From Lutjanus erythropterus (Eukaryota; Chordata; Actinopteri; Lutjaniformes; Lutjanidae), in NCBI GenBank assembly GCA_020091685.1, contig CM034608.1, positions 6,607,751 to 6,671,750 of the forward strand: a stretch of 64,000 nucleotides of DNA. Reading direction: 5' to 3'. Made by a program: the position numbers and the translations under genes. The notes under the pieces are model-generated. The model made no database searches and was not told where the DNA came from. It saw only the letters and a program-made list of their open reading frames with translations. Below, in pieces: positions 48,901-57,140 of this stretch. Every line of letters starts with the position of its first letter. Positions within the stretch are counted from its first letter, which is position 1.

Positions 48901-50025
48901 TTTTCCTTTGCATGCTATCTTAACTGGCATTGGATGTGCACACTATCCACTTTCTTTGCTTTACAATTTTTTTCCTCAAAAACAGTGGTATGGTCCTTTA
49001 AATTACACAAATCTAAAACAACAGGAATGACTGCCGTGAGATCTGCATACAAATACAAAAAAATGTGTAATAATGATAATAATGTAGAAACATGGATGGA
49101 TTATGAGTCAATGGGACCCTGGGCACAGACATGATGAAGGACTCTGGGAAGGAGAAAAAAAATTTGTTTCTCTCAATCAACTTTTCATTTCTCATGAAAA
49201 TAAATGAGATTCTTAAAAGAAGAAAAAAGGAGCAAAACAAAAGAAGAGCAGAAGATCTTTTGCCGAGCTCGTAGGTGTCTCAGAGGTTTCTCCTTGACGG
49301 CCGTACGGAGCAGCAAGACTTTAATTTGACCGCTGAGACAAATTTAAGATCTCATTTAAGACAACCGAGTTCTCTTTTAGATCTCACTGTTATCTCGAGA
49401 GACAACTTTAAGATCAATGTAATGAGACAAAAAAGAGCATTTAAGATCTTCAGCTGGGCTCAAATTAGTCTTGGGCTGAGACGAAACTAAGATTTCTCAG
49501 GAGACGAATTTAAGAAGTATGAGAAAGTGGTCAAAGTCTCATATCAGTCTTAAATTAAGTCTCATATTGGTTCTACTAACCAGCCACACCACTGCTTAGG
49601 CCTGTTCTTTATTTTTTAATTGATTAATTAATGCTCCAGCTTAACTATAAATGTGAAGTCCAGCTTTTTAAAGCTCTTTAAAACCTTCAGCTTTCTGCTT
49701 TAAAACATATTTCAGTGTCTTTACTAATAATGTTGGCTAATTACTTGCTGACTGTATTATGTAGGAATATGACTAAAGGTACCAAAGAAATGTGACACAG
49801 ACACTTTTGCCTCAACTGTTTGACTTCCCAAAGAGAAATAATAATACGAGTCACTTCAAACCCCTGGAGCCCCTGCACCTGTGCCTGGTAGACCCTTTCT
49901 ATAATCCATCCCTGTCTACATTGTAAAAATTTAAGTCTTCATAACTTTGACTCCTAACGCCAACTGTTGTCCTTTGTTACCTAAATGACAAAGGGGAAAC
50001 AATCATCTTTTCTGTTCTCTAGTGA
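33889..50025 (+). CDS. pip5k1b: Phosphatidylinositol-4-phosphate 5-kinase type I beta (500 aa)
   Basis: Twelve coding exons plus a stop-only segment join without a break: 33889-33960, 37665-37795, 38189-38306, 38422-38574, 39199-39495, 42943-43127, 43577-43657, 44856-44904, 45011-45095, 45184-45327, 45745-45832, 46215-46311, 50023-50025. The enzyme phosphorylates PI4P to PI(4,5)P2 at the plasma membrane. Key parts are ATP-binding Lys139 (DEFIIK), DLKGS at 204-208, IMDYSLLLG with Asp266, [10 protein letters not shown] with Asp340, and the activation loop 347-378. Glu352 (KKVEHSWK) is the residue typical of type I rather than type II kinases. Beta-like traits are IKPDDYLYSIC, RDCRVLESFK and the last residues DIYL (mammalian beta: DVYL); the gamma-type talin-binding tail is absent. 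All catalytic motifs are intact, and length is close to the mammalian 540. Teleosts have two beta copies; which one this is cannot be told here. Confidence 0.95.
34242..35422 (+). mobile_element. Degenerate Tc1/mariner-type DNA transposon
   Basis: The element is about 1.18 kb, bounded by TA and inverted ends (TACAAACCCCAA at 34242, TTGGGGCTTGTA ending 35422), with subterminal GCAAATACTTTTC (inverted as GAAAAGTATTTGC). Inside are remains of a DDE transposase on the + strand: [18 protein letters not shown] at about 35028-35081 and CSPDLSPTE near 35125. Both are typical of Tc1/mariner (Q.DNA..H and SPDLSPIE). Frameshifts and large deletions mean it cannot be active. It sits in pip5k1b intron 2. 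Confidence 0.8.
36900..37430 (+). repeat. Dispersed repeat in pip5k1b intron 2
   Basis: Same family as 30441-31060 (CAACTATTGGATGGA.TGCCATGAAATTTG, TAGTGCCACCATGATG), continuing into the GAACATGTTAGCATGCTAATGTTAGCA and GCTAGCATGGCTATAGACTC portion. Non-coding. Confidence 0.6.
37665..37795 (+). CDS. pip5k1b: pip5k1b exon 3
   Basis: Encodes about residues 25-68 ([20 protein letters not shown], then [17 protein letters not shown]), the start of the kinase core with its Gly-rich IQLGIGY strand. The exon ends in phase 2; the serine of PSEGSN is split across the intron. Confidence 0.95.
38189..38306 (+). CDS. pip5k1b: pip5k1b exon 4
   Basis: Encodes residues 68-107 ([20 protein letters not shown], then [15 protein letters not shown]). 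The donor is GTCAGT. Intron 4 is only 115 bp and the frame runs open through it, so a naive ORF fuses intron to exon. Confidence 0.95.
38422..38574 (+). CDS. pip5k1b: pip5k1b exon 5
   Basis: Encodes residues 108-158 ([42 protein letters not shown]), including the ATP-binding Lys139. One small difference from mammals is SSSWFYLTS in place of SGSLFFVTS. Confidence 0.95.
39199..39495 (+). CDS. pip5k1b: pip5k1b exon 6
   Basis: Encodes residues 159-257: [40 protein letters not shown], the [15 protein letters not shown] catalytic and basic segment, and [13 protein letters not shown]. It is a 99-codon in-phase exon with high GC, as usual for coding DNA in this window. Confidence 0.95.
39496..40469. 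other. pip5k1b intron 6, left part: no gene
   Basis: AT-rich intronic sequence. The short frames, such as 40068-40250, are Phe/Tyr-rich by composition and have no domain. No clear repeat boundaries. Confidence 0.4.
40470..40695 (+). repeat. Decayed MITE of the 55117-55450 family in intron 6
   Basis: Recognisable pieces in order are AGACAGAAAATAGTGA, AAATTCTCACATTTGAGAAACTG, AACCAAAGAATGTTT, TTTTTGCTTAAGAAATAA and ATCGATTTATCATT. They match the interior of the common TAGGGCTGCAAC fish MITE. Confidence 0.6.
40700..41110. promoter_or_regulatory. Candidate intronic enhancer / conserved non-coding element
   Basis: In the middle of AT-rich intron 6 lies about 400 bp of balanced-composition, non-repetitive DNA without a long frame. 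It is dense in factor-like motifs: CTCCGCCCC, CCTTTGATAACATTATGCAA (TCF/SOX- and C/EBP- or POU-like), CATTAG repeats, CATATG at 40951-40956 and CAGCTG at 40968-40973. Vertebrate regulatory elements often look like this. No expression evidence is available from sequence alone. Confidence 0.35.
41560..42430 (-). repeat. Dispersed repeat in pip5k1b intron 6 (inverted copy)
   Basis: Reverse-oriented copy of the family at 29880-30440. Read on the minus strand it runs GTGGACTTGAGTCACATGAG, then TGACTTCACTTGATACCTTT, AAACCAATCTGACAG, CTTCCAACTTTGTTCAACAT, TTGAAGTTGCA and GCTAATGCTTAGCTAACATT. Confidence 0.65.
42943..43127 (+). CDS. pip5k1b: pip5k1b exon 7
   Basis: Encodes residues 258-319 ([20 protein letters not shown], then the variable insert, then [13 protein letters not shown]). 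Asp266 lies in the conserved IMDYSLL. The insert after this motif differs from mammalian sequences, as expected for this loop. Confidence 0.95.
43577..43657 (+). CDS. pip5k1b: pip5k1b exon 8
   Basis: Encodes residues 319-346 ([20 protein letters not shown] then DILQSYR). Asp340 of IID is the DFG-like metal-binding residue. Arg346 is split at the exon end. Confidence 0.95.
44856..44904 (+). CDS. pip5k1b: pip5k1b exon 9
   Basis: This 49-bp exon encodes [16 protein letters not shown] (residues 347-362), the first half of the activation loop that sets substrate choice and membrane binding. Donor GTATGA. Confidence 0.95.
45011..45095 (+). CDS. pip5k1b: pip5k1b exon 10
   Basis: Encodes residues 363-391 ([20 protein letters not shown] then STVFKKIH), the end of the activation loop and of the kinase domain. 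It is separated from exon 9 by a 106-bp intron and from exon 11 by an 88-bp intron. Confidence 0.95.
45184..45327 (+). CDS. pip5k1b: pip5k1b exon 11
   Basis: Encodes the start of the C-terminal tail, residues 391-439 ([24 protein letters not shown], then a Glu/Lys-rich stretch and [10 protein letters not shown]). This matches the beta-isoform pattern LKASPSKKR...LKATSQEI. It is hydrophilic and probably disordered. Confidence 0.9.
45440..45640 (+). repeat. Dispersed repeat in pip5k1b intron 11
   Basis: Second copy of the family at 20800-21060 (GCATGCTGGGAAGTCTACTA, ATGCTGATCA, TTCAGAAACTTA, ATTCATTCAAATCATTATTT). Short and non-coding. Confidence 0.6.
45745..45832 (+). CDS. pip5k1b: pip5k1b exon 12
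   Basis: Encodes residues 439-468 ([20 protein letters not shown], then RNDEEDFD). This corresponds to the RPDLVPSTPSLFEAA element of mammalian beta. It ends in phase 2 (AG), which lets it join exon 13 or, alternatively, the exon at 50023. Confidence 0.9.
46215..46311 (+). CDS. pip5k1b: pip5k1b exon 13
   Basis: Encodes residues 468-500 ([33 protein letters not shown]). It ends exactly at the codon for the last Leu. Splicing to 50023 places TGA directly after it. If intron 13 were retained, one Val would be added before TGA (46315-46317). Confidence 0.9.
46386..46540 (+). repeat. Foldback MITE with about 47-bp arms, copy 2
   Basis: Arm 46402-46448 (begins GTAAACACAGGTGTTAC, ends TTGTTCCATT) pairs with 46477-46523 (begins AATGGAACAGGACC, ends CCTGTGTTTAC) at 42 of 47 positions around a 28-nt loop. 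Pairing extends outward through GAAATA/TATTTC. A degraded relative is at 661-830. It lies at the start of pip5k1b intron 13, where the arms would form a strong RNA hairpin close to the splice donor. Confidence 0.8.
46578..46651. repeat. Short inverted repeat AAAGGATAAGG / CCTTATCCTTT
   Basis: Perfect 11-bp arms at 46578-46588 and 46641-46651 bound a 74-bp segment directly after the foldback element. It is probably a tiny non-autonomous transposon. Confidence 0.5.
46775..46925 (+). repeat. TACTTGAGTA-family repeat fragment
   Basis: The run GGGGTGGAAAAATCTAATTAC, AACTGTAATTAAGTAGTTTT, TGGGGTGCTTGTACTTT and TACTTAAGTATGCATTATAAG is the known teleost repeat with (C/T)AAGTA units. It is a decayed copy in intron 13. 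Confidence 0.55.
46926..49265. other. pip5k1b intron 13, central part: no supported exon
   Basis: Several open frames occur (47566-47803, 48087-48317, 48877-49134), but none has matched splice phases or any similarity to PIP5K1 tails. In particular, no exon encoding the gamma-type talin-binding WVYSPL motif was found. The rest is AT-rich. Confidence 0.45.
49266..49560 (+). repeat. GAGACAA/TTTAAGATCT-rich repeat
   Basis: Many short units of GAGACAAATTTAAGATCT type (and CTCATTTAAGACA, GAGACGAATTTAAGA) recur within 300 bp. The pattern suggests a degenerate tandem or transposon core with self-similar modules. Non-coding. Confidence 0.5.
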
Positions 50026-51050
50026 GGAGAGACGAGCGATGGCTCCTGATTCTTCTGACCTCTGACCCTCCTGTCCCACGGTGTCGAGACGTCAGGACCT
50101 CACGACGGTGTAAATGTTACACAAACTACGAGCAGTGACAGCAACTGTGAGCATCACTCTGTGCCTCTGTGACTTTCCTTTCTGGGTCAAACTAAATGTG
50201 CCAAACCACTGGTTCTTCTGTATTAGTCCATTATCAACAGACGGGGACACGGTCTGTGTTCATGTGCGTTCAGATCACTGAACCACCGTGTTCATGTTTA
50301 ACACTATGGAGCTGTTCATGTACACTTTGCTGCTAGACTTCTCCTCTTGGATGTCTGATTTTCTGTGCAAATATTCACATTTCTGAGCGGCTGGATCCCT
50401 GAGGAAATAATCTGTCTTGTAACTTAAATCAGCAACAGGAAAAATTATTGTGTGCTGTTATTTTCAAATCATTTATAGAGCCATGTTGTGATCATGCTGG
50501 TTACAGGAAACTGAATGAAAAATGCCAGTTTATCTGTCGAGACATTCAAATACGCACTGCGTGTTGTGTGTAACTGATTTTACAATAATTAATTTATTTT
50601 TGTGTATTTTTTCCAAACATGCAGAATCTGCTGCCACCATGACAAAAAAAGTATTTGCTTGGTTTCTTGTTATAAAAAGGAACAAGGTTTTTATGTTCAA
50701 ATGTTTCTACTGCAGCCATACCACAGGATGTACAGTGAACCGATCAACACACATAAATGCTGTAATCACATACTTTCCAAGCAGTTTTCTGTCTTTGACC
50801 TCTCATGCATCCCTGTGTCATGTCTCTAGAGAATGTATATTTCATCTTCACTGGGGTTTATTAAAACTAATGCCTGTTATAAAGTGTTTTGAATCCCGGA
50901 GGCACAGTAATAATGATCATGCTGAACATTATGTCGTCTTTTTGTCCACATGCCTTCAAAAGGTTCGAAATCTGTGCTTTGATGAGATTTATAGGCCTGT
51001 AAGTGTATTATAGCAATACTTTGGACTTGTATTTGTGAAATAAATTAATA
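50023..51050 (+). other. pip5k1b: pip5k1b terminal exon: stop codon and 3' UTR, second reading frame
   Basis: The acceptor is TTCTGTTCTCTAG. Joined to exon 13, the first three bases are the TGA stop, so the protein ends DIYL. Joined directly to exon 12, the frame shifts and reads [14 protein letters not shown], with TGA at 50063-50065, giving a 481-residue variant. The first 16 bases match the start of exon 13 at 13 positions. About 1 kb of 3' UTR follows to the AATAAA at 51039; the 163-codon frame inside it is a chance frame. Confidence 0.75.
51039..51044 (+). terminator. pip5k1b: Polyadenylation signal AATAAA of pip5k1b
   Basis: AATAAA lies about 1 kb after the stop and is followed by a T/GT-rich stretch (GGTCTTTTTCTGC, TTGTTATTTTGTGC). 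A second AATAAA occurs near 51111. Confidence 0.6.
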
Positions 51051-51184
51051 TTTAATGTAATGGTCTTTTTCTGCTATTTTGAAAATTGTTATTTTGTGCT
51101 GTAGTAGTAAAATAAATACAGATGCCGTGAAACCGTGATATTTTCTGAGATGGTTATCACGCTGTTTAAATCTCACAATCCAGT

Positions 51185-51442
51185 TTAGTCTGGGGCACAC
51201 CTGTTGCATTATGGGTACAAGTCAAGTCAAGTCAAGTCAAATAATTAAGAGATTTATATGTGAAACCGTGGTTTTGTTTTGTTTTTTTGTCATTTATTTT
51301 GTAGTTTTCACGGCATATATAAAACAATTGCAAAAAGTAATCTAGATTTAAAAAGATTTACTTTCTCACCGTAAAATCTGTGTTTTGGTCATAAACTCCA
51401 TAATGTTGACCACATTGATGACATCACCGCAACACTTTTTCT
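51185..51442 (+). repeat. Local or dispersed repeat, left copy, with (TCAAG)n
   Basis: Matches 53541-53995 in the same orientation: GGGCACACCTGTTGCATTAT, AATAATTAAGAGATTTATAT, TTTATTTTGTAGTTTTCAC, AAAGATTTACTTTCTCACC and TGATGACATCACCGCAACAC. A (TCAAG)4 run (about 51223-51241) replaces about 190 bp present in the other copy. Confidence 0.75.
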
Positions 51443-52763
51443 GTTTTTTGTCTTTTTTTTTTTCTTATTTTAAGTCAAAGTTTAAGAATCCTTATTCTAC
51501 AAATGGTTCCACTAGACAAAACAATATCAAATGAGGTGCAGTTACTTGGTACAGTATGGTACAGTAAGGTACAAGGAGGGGCAGGCGAGTAGTGAACTGA
51601 GAAGTTAACATGTTGATCATATTTGGGTGTATTTAACCAGAAAGTGGACATTTTTTGAAAATTGTTAGTTTAATTCTACAAAGTTTTTGTAGGATTCTCC
51701 GTCACATCACTTGTCATATTTTATTTGGACACAAGAGGGCGCAGCAGTGATACAGCTGATACAGTGGATGGTGATGGTAATGTTTGTCTTTACTTTGCAT
51801 GACTGCACATGTGGCCTGTCCACTACTACTACTACACGGATGATAAAATGAATCTCTTCGGTTTACGTCACTGACTGCTGAGTAAAGATAGATATATTTT
51901 GCCATCCGAGTTTATTAAATGCAAAGCTATCTGACTGGTTCCATTCAGTTGTTAAAAACGTGCACTAATGTTCTGTGTCTGTCTCTGTGTCTGTGGCAGC
52001 AGAGCAGGTTTAAGGGATTTACAGGTTAATCTGGCTGGGATGAAAACATCTGCCAGAGGTGGAAATGAACTAAGTACATTTATTCATTCTGTTGTTTTAA
52101 AGTGTGATTTTGAGGTAGCTGACACTTTAGTTGACAATTTGAAGAATATTAAGATTCATATTGTTGTTCAGATGACACAGTGACTGTTGTGAGGATCAGC
52201 TGTGGCTTCAGCACGTTTCATTCTGAAAACGACAGCGAGTGTTTCAGAAGGCTTTCCTAACATCAGACGGTGTCTTAACCTGAACAGGTTCAACCGGTCA
52301 GACAGGCGCCAAAATCACAACCTGCTGTTGCTTTATATTCTACATGAGTAGCAGCAAACAATAGAGCAAATGTGTGCAGAGGTGGAACCATTTGGTTACT
52401 AAATATTGTTGTCACTATCACTGAATATTTGCATTGGTATTCAAAATGATTATAAGGGGGGGGATCAAGTTGAGAAACTGGGGTGATAGGCAGAAAGAAA
52501 GAAAAGAAAGAAATATCTATATCTTTTATGTCAATTGAAATTTTTTTTTCTGTGAGGAACTTAATTTGTGCAGTGGACAAATAAGACAAATAAAACAATC
52601 ATAAAAAACATGGCACAGTCATACTGTAGACATGAGATTCAAAATCCTTCTGGTTCTGATAAAACTAATTGAAGTTGTAGTTTTATTGCAATTTATTTAT
52701 TTTTTGTTTCATTATATATTAATTTAAATTTTAACGAGGGTGAAGTCAGGTAATTTAGGACAC

Positions 52764-52809
52764 TTTTTGGTAGATTACCAATAAAAGCACATTGGTAATC
52801 TACCAAAAA
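52764..52809. repeat. Perfect 19-bp hairpin with 8-nt loop
   Basis: TTTTTGGTAGATTACCAAT (52764-52782), loop AAAAGCAC, then the exact reverse complement (52791-52809). There is no mismatch in 19 pairs. Stem length and loop are shorter than a typical pre-miRNA. It may be the relic of a miniature transposon or a recent inverted duplication. Confidence 0.9.
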
Positions 52810-53540
52810 CTCAGTGGTTGTTTGTGTTAGATTTTTCAGACTTTGATACATGGTACCTCTATGTGTCTACTACAAATAAAACTCAGTTGGACATCTACTA
52901 CACAATAACAGATTATGTCAGTTAATGTCAAATATAAACAGTTCAGTTGCTACAACCTACCCTCCTACTGGAGGAGTTGTAGCTGGGGATAGATGTAACA
53001 AACAGAGGTAATTTGTTGATTTAAGATCCACAATGTTCAATTCATGAAAGAACTTGTGTGGAGAATAAACAGTTTTGAATAAGATCAACAATGTAAAGTG
53101 GCAAAGACAATTTGCGTGGTCTGTATTCCTCAATGTGCATGTGTCACATAAAGGTTCAGTCACTGTCACAGTTGTAAATATCAGCTAATGTAAACGTAGT
53201 TAGTTGCCCCGGGGGTGCAGGCTTTGTGACCCCAGATGTTGACAATGTACACACTTGATCCACTCTTCTTTTTGTCTTGAGTTTGCAGTGTTTCATGTAC
53301 ACACAGCAGAAGTTTTCACCATTTTAATGAACTGTTACAACTTGAAGGGAGCATGTCTGAATTCATACAGTCATTATAAATGATTAAAAAAAATGTACTA
53401 AATATGATGTTAAAAAAGATAATGTAGATTTAAAAATTATATAAAATATACCACCTAAATATTGTTTGGATAAAAAATGTTTTACTCTTTATGTAAGGTT
53501 TATTTTCTAGAGATCCAGAGTGTAATAGGTCACATGACCA

Positions 53541-53995
53541 GAGTTTAGTCCAGGGCACACCTGTTGCATTATGGGCAGAAGCATAACAGTTGCAGAGAGA
53601 GCCAACATGGCTGCAGAGGAAAAACACCCCCCCCCAAAATCTCCATATAATATTTGCTTTAGTGCCCTTAAAAGGACAATTTGGTGTATTTTCTGTTGTT
53701 GTGGTGACATGTTGGGATCTGTCTATCAATGGATATTAGCATGAGAGACTTCTAATGTCTAATAGTGGACACTTGTTTGAGAGACTTTAAAATAATTAAG
53801 AGATTTATATTTGAAACCATTTTTTAAAATATTTTATTTTGTAGTTTTCACAGTGTATACAGAACAATTGCAAAAATTTAATCTAGATTAAAAAAGATTT
53901 ACTTTCTCACCTGAAAATCAGTGTTTTGGTCGTAAACTCCATGATGTTGCCCACAAAGATATAGGACACTGATGATGTCACCGCAACACTTTTCT
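53541..53995 (+). repeat. Local or dispersed repeat, right copy
   Basis: Partner of 51185-51442, longer by a central insert that has a C8-9 run and the piece AAAGGACAATTTGGTGTATT. Both copies end in CATCACCGCAACACTTTT.TG. No gene. Confidence 0.75.
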
Positions 53996-54398
53996 GATAG
54001 GTCATACTGACTCTGTTACAACTAACCCTGAGTTACATCAGTCCCAGGTCTCCCCTATATCAGTTTTCAGACCAGACAAAATGCCTGGCTGGCCTCTGTA
54101 TTACATGTTTTCTAATTAATGATGTTAATAACAGGCAGGGGGTATCAGCCTGTCATTTCCTATCAATATAAGATGCATTTTCTCAAACTAAAGCCTCACA
54201 TGCCTTCATGTACCTTTGCTGTTCAGCTCATGATTTCCGTTAATTTTTTTTAGTATGTCAGTGGTTAACTAACTCATCGTGTCACATTTAGTTTACCGGA
54301 TGGTGACTCATGACACCACCTGCCGCACCCAGAGGGAGTCACATGCGAAACTACAGTATCGCTGCAGCCCTGAACACAGCACACCTGCAGTCCGTAAA

Positions 54399-54584
54399 CC
54401 CCGCCCACATACCTGCGAGAACCAGGAAATAACTAACAGGACCAGACCAAATCAAAATATTCACCAGCATAAAACTTCGTCCTGTTGAAGCTCTCACCGG
54501 CCTCCGCTTCCTTCATATCTACTCACATTTGTCGGATTAATCCGTGGGCCACATAAAAACAGAGAACAGACGGAGTTTCACCTG
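54399..54584 (+). promoter_or_regulatory. Candidate promoter and non-coding first exon of the next gene
   Basis: A GC-box-like CCCCGCCC at 54399-54406 is followed by a GC-richer, non-repetitive stretch that ends in a perfect donor (CACCTG before GTAAGT at 54585). No ATG-led coding frame of note exists in it, so it would be a 5' UTR exon. In mammals the genes downstream of PIP5K1B in the same orientation are FXN and TJP2, but nothing in the sequence says which gene this is. Confidence 0.4.
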
Positions 54585-54969
54585 GTAAGTAGGTCGTATT
54601 GTTCGTCCTGAATGTCGACATGTTGTCACCGAGCTGCGTTTCGCTCACTGCCATATTAGGGCATTGTACTAATGCCTACATGTCTTACGGGTTTATTTAA
54701 GCAGTTTACGTTTAAACGACAGTTTTATCTTGCTCTTAAAGGCAGCAGTCTTTGTTAGGTCCAACGCCAGATGTGACCAAAAGTGTGTTGAAGCCACACA
54801 GTGTCGTTGTGTGTCTGCTTTGTGTGCATGCAAACAAGCCTCAGTGTAAATACATGAGAGGCTCTAAGTGGGGCTGGGCCCGCATTGTACTACTGCTTTA
54901 GAGCTATTGTGTGTTTTTACCGGTTAGCAGTCAGCAGCATTTTGCACAGACAAATGTTGTTCCAGAGGT

Positions 54970-55080
54970 GTAACTAACTTTTGACTTATTTTTGCAAGTC
55001 AGAAATAACTCCAGAGATGTACAGTAGTGCCTTTTACTCAAGTAATTCTACTCAAATGCAGTACAAATACTGCTCCTTTT
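54970..55080 (-). repeat. TACTCAAGTA-family repeat fragment
   Basis: CCAGAGATGTACAGTAGTGC, TTTTACTCAAGTAATTCTAC and CAAATGCAGTACAAATACTG belong to the common teleost repeat also seen at 4985 and 46775. Confidence 0.55.
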
Positions 55081-55116
55081 CATTTTGTGAGGCTTGACTT
55101 TTCCTCCATCATATTT

Positions 55117-55450
55117 TAGGGCTGGGACTTTAGGACAAAATTAGTCCTGCAAGGATTAATCAGTTATTAATCAACTATTAAATTAGTTGCCAACTATTTC
55201 GATAAGCGATTAATCATTTTGAGTTAGATAGAAATGTCCAAATTTTCTGATTTCGGCCCCTCAAATATGTTATCTGGTTTCTTTATTCCTCTTACGACAG
55301 CATATATGAATATATTTGTGAATATATTTGGGCAAAACAATGCCAGTGAGGGCATCGATTTTTCTGACATTTTACAGACCAAACCACTTATTGATTAATA
55401 ATCATTTAATCCAGAAAGTAATCAACATATAATCGTGGGTTGCAGCCCTA
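55117..55450. mobile_element. TAGGGCTG...CAGCCCTA MITE
   Basis: This 334-bp element has ends TAGGGCTGGGACTT and GGGTTGCAGCCCTA. Just inside, it has GATTAATCAGTTATTAAT, AACTATTTCGATAAGCGATT and AGTAATCAACATATAATCG. This is the classic non-coding hAT-like MITE of fishes. Clear target duplications were not found, so it is probably old. Fragments are at 8150-8350 and 40470-40695. Confidence 0.75.
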
Positions 55451-56864
55451 GATAAAATTAAATACCGTGATCTTTTTGACCAAAAACCTCCACATTTTTT
55501 GATATTGCGACAATATTGTAGCGACAATTATTGGCACTTTCATGATGATGTAATGACTTGGGTAATAGTGGATAATAAAACAGCTTGTAAGTTCAGAAAA
55601 AATTAACAAGACTTTAGTGTAATCCAGTAAAAAAGACAACACTTCTACCATATCACAATCTAACAGTAACTTATATCATAATACGGATATAATATCATAT
55701 AGGCTCTGGTCTATCTCTAACATATTTCTTGGGGTAATATTGTGGCTACATTAACTGCATGTATAAGTAGTTACCAATTACTTGGACTATTCAAGTGGTT
55801 CTCAAGGGCCGAGAAAATTTAAGTTGATTGAATATGATTTATATTGATTGATAGGGAAAATGAGCAAACGAGAGTTTGCTCATGCTATCATGCTGACCTT
55901 TATTTCACCAACATTCGATTTAGATCTCTTTTTTGAACTGCTTCCCCTGTCATTGTTAATGATTGATAAAAATTGTGGGGTGTAGGGCAGGCACTTTTTT
56001 CAGCTTCTGAAGGGTGGTATGGCCGTACAAGTTTGAGATCCACTCGAAGAATGTTAGTCCCACAACTTTCATTTTTTATTTAATTTATGTTATTTCTTTA
56101 TCATCTTGGTAGCAATCATACTTGTCATACAGCCAGAAAATGTGTTGCATAATTTTAGAAATACTAAGGTCATGAGCACAAATTTCCCCACTGCAACCAC
56201 ATCCCTCCTCATACATCCTTTTCAAGATGTGAATGTTGTGCGTAGGTGTGATAGTTGTTAAGATTTTATCCATAGTAATATTGATACTGCTTATCACTGC
56301 TGATTCTTATCAATACTCTTCTACTGGTGATAATTTGGTGCTAAAAATAAAAACATGACATGATAAGATGTGGAAAGATACAGTAATTATTTTGTTACTT
56401 TAGCTGCATTTTCATTAAAATTAGTAAAGTGAGCCCACACTTTTATATGTTTTGCCCTGTCTGCTGTTTTATTTGATGTTACATAAATACAGATAAAAGT
56501 ATTATTTGTTCAGGAGCTTATCTGTATTTCAGTATAGACCTGTCAGGAACTGGTGCTGATTTAGTACCGGTTCTCGATACCCATTCTTTGCCATTCTCTA
56601 TAAAACAAATGCACATGGAAATCGAGGGCATTGTTGTTCTGCCTGTATGTGAGGTAGTGAAATGGGATGTGTAACGTTTTGATAACATATTCATCAAACC
56701 ACCAATTTTTTCTTCAAAATACCAATTCCAACACCTGGACATTGCATATTGGCCGATACTGATATGGATGTGATATGATTGTTATTGCTGTTCAGCCTGG
56801 CTTAGATTAAACCCTTTGTAAAATGTGAACAAATGCAAAACACAAAACAGTGGCGGCTCCTGAA
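55451..56864. other. AT-rich intergenic or intronic DNA, no gene
   Basis: No exon with plausible splice sites was found. A fragment near 56530-56760 (AGTACCGGTTCTCGATACCC, ATACCAATTCCAACACCTGG, then GATACTGATA) looks like a common fish repeat, but its limits are unclear. Confidence 0.4.
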
Positions 56865-57140
56865 GAGGTTAGCGCAGATACTGTGATAGCATCAGTTATA
56901 TCAGAACTGGAGAGTATTTCTTCACTGAAAGAAGCGCAGAGAACAACACTGAAGGCTTTTCTCGATGGAAAAGATGTTTTCACTCTTCCCCTGACTGACT
57001 TCAGCTAAAGTTCAGTTTGACTGGTTGAAGTTAGACCATTTTAGATGTGATAGACAGGTGGTTCATCCAATCAAAAGCCAAATGTTTTTTTGAAAGTGCT
57101 TGCCCCTTTCCAAACAGTTTCTAAGGACGACTTCCCATAG
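56865..57140 (+). mobile_element. Non-autonomous transposon with helicase relic, copy 3
   Basis: The frame at 56895-57008 reads VISELESISSLKEAQ, RTTLKAFLDGKDVFTLPL, then TDFS and a stop. This is the Q-motif and Walker-A start of a RecQ/DEAD-like helicase, with the glycine-rich LPTGFGKS decayed to PLTDFS. Downstream it shares GACTGGTTGAAGTTAGACC and GAAAGTGCTTGCCCCTTTCC with the copies at 23195 and 28240. It keeps the longest intact stretch of the helicase N-terminal part of the three. Confidence 0.7.

Noticed and set aside
46312-50022. Gamma-type talin-binding exon (WVYSPL) of PIP5K1
   Set aside because: No frame in intron 13 has this motif, and the tail sequence fits the beta isoform.
50522-51013. 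163-codon + frame downstream of pip5k1b
   Set aside because: It lies wholly inside the pip5k1b 3' UTR, before its AATAAA, has a composition like non-coding DNA and shows no domain.
52764-52809. microRNA precursor
   Set aside because: The stem is 19 bp with an 8-nt loop, too short for a normal pre-miRNA. Kept only as a hairpin observation.
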